Positions 7,501 to 12,200 of a DNA stretch of 12,200 nt are shown piece by piece (the first letter of the stretch is position 1; each line of letters begins with the position of its first letter). A model generated the notes under the pieces. That model had not been told where the DNA came from. It did not search any database and worked only from the letters and a program-made list of their open reading frames with translations. A program made the translations under genes and the position numbers. This stretch comes from Lentisphaeria bacterium (GTDB lineage Bacteria > Verrucomicrobiota > Lentisphaeria > Oligosphaerales > Oligosphaeraceae), in the NCBI GenBank assembly GCA_016287975.1, contig JAEEXV010000085.1, positions 1 to 12,200 on the forward strand, read 5' to 3'.

Positions 7501-9449
7501 ACAAGGGCACCTTCGCGGAGCCCGCGGTCGCGCGCGCCTACCAGTCCAGCGGCTGGATCGCGGAGCGCGCGGTCGTGCCGCGCTACCTGGGGGCGTTCCC
7601 TTACGCGGCGCGCTTCACGCGCCAGGTGGAGGCGGAGCCAGGCGTCGCGCAGGTGCTGATGCTCTCGCAGACGCCCGCGGTGGTCGTCTCCGTCGCGGGC
7701 GAGCCCTCGCACTACTACCTGGCGGGGCAGCCTGGCATCCGCCTGGAGGGGGACGGGCGGCGCTTCACGGTCGAGAGCGAGGAGCCCTGCGAGATCGGCC
7801 TGATGCTCCCCGAGGGCCAGTCGGCCGCCTCCGTCACGGTCAACGGCAGGCCCGCCGAGGCCACTTTGCGCGCCGAGGCGGGGATGCGCCTCGCAATCGT
7901 GCCCGTGGGGAAGGGCAGGAGCGAGATCGAACTCGCGACCAGGCCCGGCGCCGCGCCCGTCGCCACCGCGCTGGAGGTCTCGCGCAAGGGGCGGACGCTC
8001 ACGGTGAAGGTCGCCCCCGAGGGCGCGCCAGTGCAGATCTACGAGGCGGGGCGCCTCGCGCTGTCGCGCACAGGCTCGTTCACCCTGGAGCTCCCCGACA
8101 CCGTGCGCGACGGCGACTACGAGGCCGTTTCAGGCGGCCTGCGCCGTCCATTCACCCTGAAGAAACTCGGCAGGCCGATGAAGCTGCGGCCGATCCTCCT
8201 GCCGCAGAAGGCGCGGACCGAGACCGCGAAGGTGGAGGCGACCGTCCGAGGCGTCCGCGTGCTGTCGCGCGGGACCTCGGCCACGGAGGCGTGCGGCTAC
8301 GCGTCCGCGGACGCGGGGCGCCTCGTCCTGAAGGCGGGGACGCACCGTTTCTACGAGAGCCACTTCAACCGCTTGTCCGCGATGCTGGAGATCCAGGCGC
8401 GGCGCTATCTGCGGCTGCGGCTTGCGAGCGGCTTCTGGTTCCACAACGTCTTCGGCTACCAGCCCAAGCGCCACAGCGTCCGCCTTTCGCGCCCCGACGT
8501 CTTCGGCGGGCTGGTGCTGGACTTCGGGACGCCCGCGGGATACACGGTCCGCAGCGCGGCGGGCCTGGGGATCCAGAACGAGAAGCGGGACACGGCGCAG
8601 CCCGAAGGCTGGGGCAAGCGCGCGAAGCAGGACCACGTCTATCTCCTCGACGGCATCCTGGTCGACGAGAAGACGAAGGAGAAGGAGGTCTGGATCGATT
8701 TGCATTCCCTCGGCGCGCCCGAGGACTGGGACGGGCGCCTCTGCCTCGCCGTGCATCTGGAGGACATCTGCCCCGACCGCAGCCTCGCCGTCGAAGTCGT
8801 GGAGAGCGCCGACCAGCTGCCGAATGGCGCGAAGGCGCTGAAGCCGCAGGAACTCGGCCGCGTCGAGCCCATGCTGCTCGGGATCCCGCGGATCCAGGGC
8901 GCGCCCGACTGGAAGGCGCTCCCCGCGCTGGGCGAGATGCATGCGGTGAAGTCGGCGATGCCGCCGCTGAAGACGGTGGTCAAGGCCGCCTACGACGACA
9001 AGAACCTCTATTTCCACTATCGCTGCGAGGAGGAGCCAGGCCGCATCCTGAACACCGAGGGCGGCAAGATCAACAAGCCGTGGCTCGGCGACGGCATCGA
9101 GTTCTTCGTCGGGAAGACCGACGAACCTGGCATGATCTACCACGTGGTGCTGGATGTCGCCAACGCCCGCTTCGTCGAGATCGCCAGGTTGGTGCGGGAG
9201 CCAGGCGCGCGGAACATCGAGCGCGCCGATTCCACCGTCAAGGCCGCCTTCGCGGTGCGCGACGGACAGTGGGAGGCCGTCGTGACGCTCCCCTGGGGCG
9301 AACTGGGCGGACGCCCCGAGGCGGGGAAGCCCGTCCCCTTCAACCTGATGCGCAACCGCCTGGAGCAGGGCAAGTTCGGCCACTACATCCTGGCGCCTGG
9401 AACCGAATACTATTCGGGACGGCAATGCCAGTTCCGCCTGGCCAGGTAA
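4563..9449 (+). CDS. Giant secreted multidomain glycoside-hydrolase-like protein with carbohydrate-binding modules
   Basis: A 1628-residue exported protein. A Sec signal peptide (MKKH, hydrophobic core, cut near LRA-AGEA, about residue 22) is followed by a beta-sandwich resembling carbohydrate-binding or CIA30-type modules (about 30-181; WSRVEIPLDKASF). Next is an F5/8 type C (discoidin, CBM32-like) domain (about 191-327; LTDGDLG, DIVFDLGGRFTVDEIRVHANS, RYVRLKAARP). Residues about 355-600 look like the beta-sandwich that precedes the barrel in retaining glycosidases. Residues about 600-920 look like a TIM barrel (LGYYTWFWSAFPWS; NWYLDGGKSGPY with Asp767; then Glu815, Glu825 and Glu834 as candidate acids). 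Beta domains follow, and the C-terminus (about 1469-1628) resembles a CBM9/DOMON module (VVKAAYDDKNLYFHYRCEEE, LGDGIEFFVG). I cannot name a glycoside hydrolase family; catalysis is inferred from architecture. It follows the pseudopilin by 16 bases and should act outside the inner membrane. Confidence 0.85.
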   Translation: MKKHLPSLLAVLFCALVPPLRAAGEADLFPLMTWEGYKAKAVAAPKTGAAKGPSGQAAVRIEATAKGNFQGAVAHFAAPVDFSQYAALEFWMRHGITQKNGGKLSLVMHVQGDFGRSHCSFSVPSSDWSRVEIPLDKASFTPQRGNSVNLAGVASLRIYPYGGMNEPGKFLEFAGFRLLPKSGGPRPLKAMNYTHLAAPTSGEGGSTLTDGDLGKNVHFRAYSDDPDIVFDLGGRFTVDEIRVHANSAPSHNFSEIAVMLSFDRAAWHAAGTLRNTAEGTEPRQLVYTFRSPDRPMVGRYVRLKAARPRSDFPAELSEVEFTGHEPTAEETARAAEAAYDRGAPMPPRTEKDYVRLAGNGLELWISRADGAVNGVFCDGRLVAERLTPKYTLQTREKDTAVDGRGDRVEKIGLEADGSVAAVLANPGLPGLRLRRTWHIEGNALMVKTEVLANGMKERFFLRLATEVILEPSFRRDGFYDLPGSALAAAMFRLPSAEVQADRTLTNIPTIAFENAKAGLTLWHTRYRANGRFTYMDVGTEEENLQFFRPNGWLLTAATLVPADAPSQSFEERLSFTRGGMIRAYDEYISTPDAKAFRGQIRRPAWLRDLRCDISLGWDANYPGSSRRHIANMTDAFSPRGYIHECAMSDQDGIWGDLPVKGEIRGWFGNRNTAEELRDKVRALRKMNPRLKLGYYTWFWSAFPWSTPVKTHPEWFVRTLRSGAKASWFPGVNTNYLRFFGIRESREEARNQIVNFVNYYEQDNWYLDGGKSGPYAKDWDTMRIDDPLGQTDFYLDVRRAIKEGHPDRVVFFNHSENPLGDLGYLESFGGTLTSEWRRGAILMWKFKLYNYKDPLHHSVYIYWLPGVDGAFHNYMAGVGVVGSYCSRGFSARDLPYIAARYEIRQAQLADAGIRPDWRLDAAEELELMALRQGGNGWLFINPHGAAKAVREVSVETAPLGLSDPSRPIHAWLYTIRDGRQYKGTFAEPAVARAYQSSGWIAERAVVPRYLGAFPYAARFTRQVEAEPGVAQVLMLSQTPAVVVSVAGEPSHYYLAGQPGIRLEGDGRRFTVESEEPCEIGLMLPEGQSAASVTVNGRPAEATLRAEAGMRLAIVPVGKGRSEIELATRPGAAPVATALEVSRKGRTLTVKVAPEGAPVQIYEAGRLALSRTGSFTLELPDTVRDGDYEAVSGGLRRPFTLKKLGRPMKLRPILLPQKARTETAKVEATVRGVRVLSRGTSATEACGYASADAGRLVLKAGTHRFYESHFNRLSAMLEIQARRYLRLRLASGFWFHNVFGYQPKRHSVRLSRPDVFGGLVLDFGTPAGYTVRSAAGLGIQNEKRDTAQPEGWGKRAKQDHVYLLDGILVDEKTKEKEVWIDLHSLGAPEDWDGRLCLAVHLEDICPDRSLAVEVVESADQLPNGAKALKPQELGRVEPMLLGIPRIQGAPDWKALPALGEMHAVKSAMPPLKTVVKAAYDDKNLYFHYRCEEEPGRILNTEGGKINKPWLGDGIEFFVGKTDEPGMIYHVVLDVANARFVEIARLVREPGARNIERADSTVKAAFAVRDGQWEAVVTLPWGELGGRPEAGKPVPFNLMRNRLEQGKFGHYILAPGTEYYSGRQCQFRLAR

Positions 9450-9478
9450 TCTGGAGGCACTGCGTTCCCGACCAGACA

Positions 9479-9483
9479 AGGAG
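9479..9483 (+). promoter_or_regulatory. Ribosome binding site of the isomerase-like gene
   Basis: AGGAG seven bases before the ATG at 9491. The 41-base gap also contains a second GGAGG (9453-9457) with no start codon in range, which is ignored here. Confidence 0.7.
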
Positions 9484-9490
9484 TTGACCG

Positions 9491-10315
9491 ATGAAACCTG
9501 GATTTGCCCATTACCCCGATCTGCGCTGGGGGTTGTCGACGCTGGGATGCCCCGAGTACAGCCTGCCCCAGGCGATCGACCTTGCCGACGAATACGGCAT
9601 TGAGTTCCTGGAGATCCGCACGCTGAACAACTCCGTCGACTGCCACGAGACGCTGCACCGCCCGGAGAACCAGCCCGCGATGAAGCGCCTCGCGGAGGCG
9701 GGGCGCTGCCGCGTCCTCGACAGTTCCTTCGGCCTTGCCGCGGTCAGTCCGCAGGCGCGGGAGGCGCTGGCGAAGATCGCCGCCACCGCCGACGACTTCG
9801 GCATCCCCTATGTCCGCGTCTTCGGCGGCGGGAACTACGGTGAACCGCTGGACGAGGCGCGCGCCGCCGCCGCGCGCCAGAACCTGGAGTGGTATGCGGG
9901 CCAGGGCTTCCGCGCCCAACTCGCGCTGGAGACCCACGACATCTGCTCCTCCGCCGACTTCTGCCTCGAACTCCAGCGCCAGTGCGGCCAGGCGTTCCCC
10001 ATCGTCTGGGACGCCCACCACACCCACCACATCGCCGACGAGGCCTTCCAGGAGAGTTTCGGCAAACTGAAGGATTCCATCGTCGGCGTCCACTTCAAGG
10101 ACAGCCACCATGTCCTGGACGAGAACGGCGCGCGCCAATGCTCGTATGACCTCATCGGGCAGGGGACGGTGCCGCTGCGGGAACTCTTCGGCCTCCTGGA
10201 GCAGGCCCGCTTCGCGGGGCCAGTGACGCTGGAGCACGAGAAGTTCTGGCGCAGGCAACTTCCCGAGATCCGTCCGATGCTGGATTCGTGGATGGCATTC
10301 TGCAACGGACGGTGA
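9491..10315 (+). CDS. Sugar phosphate isomerase/epimerase family protein (AP endonuclease 2-like TIM barrel)
   Basis: A 274-residue protein of the xylose isomerase-like TIM-barrel superfamily, the size of IolE/hydroxypyruvate isomerase-type enzymes. The N-terminus RWGLSTLGCPEYSLPQAIDLADEYGIEFLEIR is the usual first strand and helix. The expected metal ligands appear in order at strand ends: Glu in ALETHD, Asp in VWDAHH, His in GVHFKDS and Glu in TLEHEKFW, so the metal site looks intact. Members isomerise, epimerise or dehydrate sugars and inosose-type polyols; the substrate is unknown. There is no signal peptide, so it should work in the cytoplasm on sugars released by the upstream secreted protein. 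It lies 41 bases after that gene and 2 bases before the next, with its own AAGGAG. Confidence 0.88.
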   Translation: MKPGFAHYPDLRWGLSTLGCPEYSLPQAIDLADEYGIEFLEIRTLNNSVDCHETLHRPENQPAMKRLAEAGRCRVLDSSFGLAAVSPQAREALAKIAATADDFGIPYVRVFGGGNYGEPLDEARAAAARQNLEWYAGQGFRAQLALETHDICSSADFCLELQRQCGQAFPIVWDAHHTHHIADEAFQESFGKLKDSIVGVHFKDSHHVLDENGARQCSYDLIGQGTVPLRELFGLLEQARFAGPVTLEHEKFWRRQLPEIRPMLDSWMAFCNGR

Positions 10316-10317
10316 AC

Positions 10318-12138
10318 ATGGACAATGTTGATCCACAATTGCAGGAATGCACTCCGGAGGCGCTGGCGGGGCGTTTCCTGAGCCAGCCGCCTCCGCCAGG
10401 CTGGCGGCCCAGCGGGATGACGCGCGCGGCCTATCTGGACATCGTGGAGCGGGTCGTGCGCCACGCGCTGCCCTGGGTCGATGCGGGGGGCGCCGTCATC
10501 GACCCCGTGCTGCATCGGGAGCACGCGCAGACCTCGCCGCGCTTCGCCTCGTCCTGCGCGGTGCTCCTCCATTTCGGGCGCGGCCTGGAAATGCGGGAGA
10601 CGCTCTTCAAGGTCATGGACCACTGCTGCGAGGGCCTGCGGCGCGCGGATTCCGTGGAGCGCTCGCCGGACTTCTGGATGCGGGAGCTCGCCACGGCTTA
10701 CATCTGCCTGGAGGGAATCGCGCCCGAGGAGCGCCGCGCGCGGTGGGCGCGGGAATTGTCCGAGGTCGTCCCCGAGCGGAACTACAAGTGCGCGAGCCCG
10801 CTGCCAGGGCGTCGGCGCAGTTTCCACAACTGGGCCATCTACGCCGCCGCGGGGGAGAGCATGCGGGAGGCCGCAGGCATCGGCGGGCCGTCGGACGCGC
10901 TGTGGGGGAGGCGCTTCTTCGACGCGTATGTCCGCCAGCAGCTGTGGCGCTTCAACGAGTTCGGGATGTACCAGGATCCCGGGGACCCGATCACCTACGA
11001 CATCGCCACGCGCCTCCAATTGGAGACCGCGCTCGCGACGGGATACGACGGCGTCTGGCGCGGCGGCCTGCGCCAGATCCTCGACGACGCGATGTTCCCG
11101 ACGCTGCTGTTCATGTCGCCGACGGGGCATGTCCCCTTCGGCGGGCGCTCCTCGCAGTTCTATTTCGAGGAGGGCATCGTCTGCGCGCTGTGCGAACTGG
11201 CGGCCGCGCGCCGCAAGGACGACGACCCGCGCCTGGCGGGGGCCTTCAAGCGCCAGGCCCATCTCTCGGCCCAGGCCGTCTTCCCTGGACTGCTGCGCGC
11301 GGACGGACGGCTCTTCCATGTGAAGAACCGCTTCCCGCCCGAAACGCGGCACGGCTGCGATTCCTACGGGCACTATTCGGTCTACAGCCTCTTCGCCGCG
11401 TCGGTCTTCGCGCTGGCCGCGTGGTTTGCCGACGACGCCATCCCCGAGGCCCCCGCCGTCTCCGAAATGGGCGGCTACGCCTTCGGCCTTCCCGACAACT
11501 TCCACAAGTTCTTCTGCAACTTCAACGGGGCCTTCCTGGAGTTCGATCTGCGCCCTAACCCCCTCCACGACGCCTGCGGCCTCGGGCGGATCCTGCTGCC
11601 TGGCCTCCCGTGGGGGCTGCTGCCTGTGCTGCCGTTCGCGCAGGAACCAGTCTACACCATCGCGCCTGAACTGCCAAAGAACCGATGCCCTTCCGCCGTC
11701 GCGCCCGAGTGGTTCGACGCCGCGGGGACTCTCCGCCGCCTCGCCGCGTCCGATGGCCCGCCAGGCGCCTTCAGCCAGATCGCGCCAGGTGTCTGGCAGG
11801 TCCGCTACGAGGCCTGGGGCGCGCAGGCCACATACACCGCCGATTTGCGCACCCAGGGGCAGCTCGCCCTTGATGTCCGCCTTGACGGCGACGCCGTCTC
11901 CCCCGCCCTGATCATCCCCGTCCTCCGCTTCGACGGCGAAAACCGCCCGACGCTGGAGCTCGACGGGGCCTCCTTCACCGCAGACATGCAGGACTGCACC
12001 CTGCGCGTCACCAGCGACGGCGAGGGCGCCTGTCTCGACGGCCCCGCCGTCAACCGCACTGGCCTCTATGAGCGCATCCGCATCCCCTTCTGCGGCGCCG
12101 CCATCCATATTGTGATGCGCGCCATGGCTGGGGAATAG
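10318..12138 (+). CDS. Uncharacterised protein, probable alpha/alpha-toroid plus C-terminal beta domain (carbohydrate operon)
   Basis: A 606-residue leaderless protein. I do not recognise a named family with certainty. The N-terminal two-thirds is helical, with aromatic-rich segments that recall alpha/alpha-toroid enzymes such as heparinase/lyase-type and DUF2264 proteins: FHNWAIYAAAGE near residue 169, EFGMYQDPGDPITYD near 218, GGRSSQFYFEEG near 274 and HVKNRFPPETRHGCDSYGHY near 334. From about residue 380 the sequence is beta-rich (FNGAFLEFDLRPNPLHD, then VRYEAWGAQATYTADLR), fitting a C-terminal beta-sandwich. I infer a polysaccharide lyase or unsaturated-glycan hydrolase-like role in the cytoplasm; catalytic residues are not identified. 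The ATG lies two bases after the isomerase stop, implying translational coupling, with only a weak GGTGA in front. An in-frame GTG at 10288 inside the isomerase gene is a poorer start. Confidence 0.75.
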   Translation: MDNVDPQLQECTPEALAGRFLSQPPPPGWRPSGMTRAAYLDIVERVVRHALPWVDAGGAVIDPVLHREHAQTSPRFASSCAVLLHFGRGLEMRETLFKVMDHCCEGLRRADSVERSPDFWMRELATAYICLEGIAPEERRARWARELSEVVPERNYKCASPLPGRRRSFHNWAIYAAAGESMREAAGIGGPSDALWGRRFFDAYVRQQLWRFNEFGMYQDPGDPITYDIATRLQLETALATGYDGVWRGGLRQILDDAMFPTLLFMSPTGHVPFGGRSSQFYFEEGIVCALCELAAARRKDDDPRLAGAFKRQAHLSAQAVFPGLLRADGRLFHVKNRFPPETRHGCDSYGHYSVYSLFAASVFALAAWFADDAIPEAPAVSEMGGYAFGLPDNFHKFFCNFNGAFLEFDLRPNPLHDACGLGRILLPGLPWGLLPVLPFAQEPVYTIAPELPKNRCPSAVAPEWFDAAGTLRRLAASDGPPGAFSQIAPGVWQVRYEAWGAQATYTADLRTQGQLALDVRLDGDAVSPALIIPVLRFDGENRPTLELDGASFTADMQDCTLRVTSDGEGACLDGPAVNRTGLYERIRIPFCGAAIHIVMRAMAGE

Positions 12139-12156
12139 GCCGCTTGCGGATGCCGC

Positions 12157-12171
12157 CCCGCGCAGATTCGC
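12157..12171 (+). repeat. 3'-end motif, copy D (ATTCGC subtype)
   Basis: CCCGCGCAGATTCGC, 18 bases after the stop of the last operon gene. With its CGCCGCC tail it is the inverted counterpart of copy C (perfect match 12160-12178 to 4-22). Confidence 0.6.
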
Positions 12172-12185
12172 CGCCGCCTCGGATG

Positions 12186-12200
12186 CCAGCGCACATTGGC
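12186..12200 (+). repeat. 3'-end motif, copy E (ATTGGC subtype, at the window edge)
   Basis: CCAGCGCACATTGGC, ending on the last base of the window, so any hairpin after it cannot be seen. CGGATGCC precedes it at 12180-12187, and the same word stands 33 bases earlier at 12147-12154 before copy D. Confidence 0.6.

Noticed and set aside
5163..7712. An 849-codon open frame on the minus strand antisense to the giant gene
   Set aside because: Its translation is low-complexity (Arg/Val/Ala/Leu-rich) without domains. It exists because stop codons are rare opposite G+C-biased third positions.
9453..9457. A second GGAGG in the gap before the isomerase gene
   Set aside because: No start codon follows within range, and no small reading frame beginning there could be supported.
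6650..9487. A 945-codon open frame on the plus strand overlapping the giant gene
   Set aside because: The translation is Arg/Gly/Pro/Ala-rich noise with no motif, while the overlapping frame has a signal peptide and recognisable domains.
10288..10317. GTG at 10288 as start of the last gene
   Set aside because: It is inside the isomerase gene with no ribosome binding site. The ATG at 10318 follows the stop codon by two bases and gives a normal N-terminus.
9835..12108. A 757-codon minus-strand frame opposite the isomerase and toroid genes
   Set aside because: It has no ribosome binding site and no domain pattern; the plus-strand frames carry metal-site motifs and tight gene spacing.
4..12178. 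The perfect 19-base inverted match between 4-22 and 12160-12178 as ends of a 12-kb mobile element
   Set aside because: The match belongs to a family with at least five copies, the order of copies differs between sides, and no transposase or integrase is present. A repeat family at gene 3' ends explains it better.

Overview
The window is very G+C-rich DNA (about two-thirds G+C by eye) from a bacterium that looks like a member of the Lentisphaerota/Victivallales or a relative in the PVC superphylum. The main evidence is a pseudopilin-like protein with the [24 protein letters not shown] leader sitting in an operon with a giant multidomain secreted carbohydrate-active protein. The taxonomic call is inference. 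No rRNA, tRNA, CRISPR array, transposase or phage gene is visible.

Layout. Bases 1-292 are non-coding and hold hairpins and copies of a short repeated motif. Bases 293-1961 (minus strand) carry a two-gene unit: an AraC-type regulator with a PocR-like, cysteine-rich sensor domain, followed 16 bases later by a type I 3-dehydroquinate dehydratase-family protein. Bases 1962-2222 are an A+T-rich divergent spacer with a small palindrome, three direct repeats at an exact 33-base period and a likely sigma-70 type promoter. Bases 2223-3539 (plus) encode an AAA ATPase with a DUF4143 C-terminal domain. Bases 3540-3820 are a second partly A+T-rich spacer with a promoter and a strong ribosome binding site.

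From 3821 to 12138 (plus) there is one tight operon: a pseudopilin-like protein, a 1628-residue secreted glycoside-hydrolase-like protein with carbohydrate-binding modules at both ends, a sugar isomerase/epimerase-like TIM barrel, and a 606-residue cytoplasmic protein of an uncharacterised, probably alpha/alpha-toroid family. Gaps between these genes are 16, 41 and 2 bases. The natural reading is a carbohydrate-utilisation operon: the exported protein binds and perhaps cleaves a polysaccharide, and the two leaderless proteins process the products in the cytoplasm. The substrate cannot be told from the sequence. Whether the divergent AraC regulator controls the operon is open, because the ATPase gene lies between them.

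Three patterns lie outside ordinary annotation. (1) A 15-base motif, consensus near CCMGCGCASATTSGC, occurs three times just downstream of the minus-strand unit and twice just downstream of the plus-strand operon, always in the transcript-sense direction; two copies lead straight into hairpins whose stems differ by compensating changes. (2) The tetranucleotide CCGG is almost absent from every gene except the ATPase gene, which has about eight copies in 1.3 kb. Together with its A+T-rich flanks and a near-identical 13-base direct repeat on either side, this suggests the ATPase is a later arrival. (3) Proline codons before glycine are nearly always CCA or CCT although CCG/CCC dominate elsewhere, the coding-level face of the CCGG depletion.
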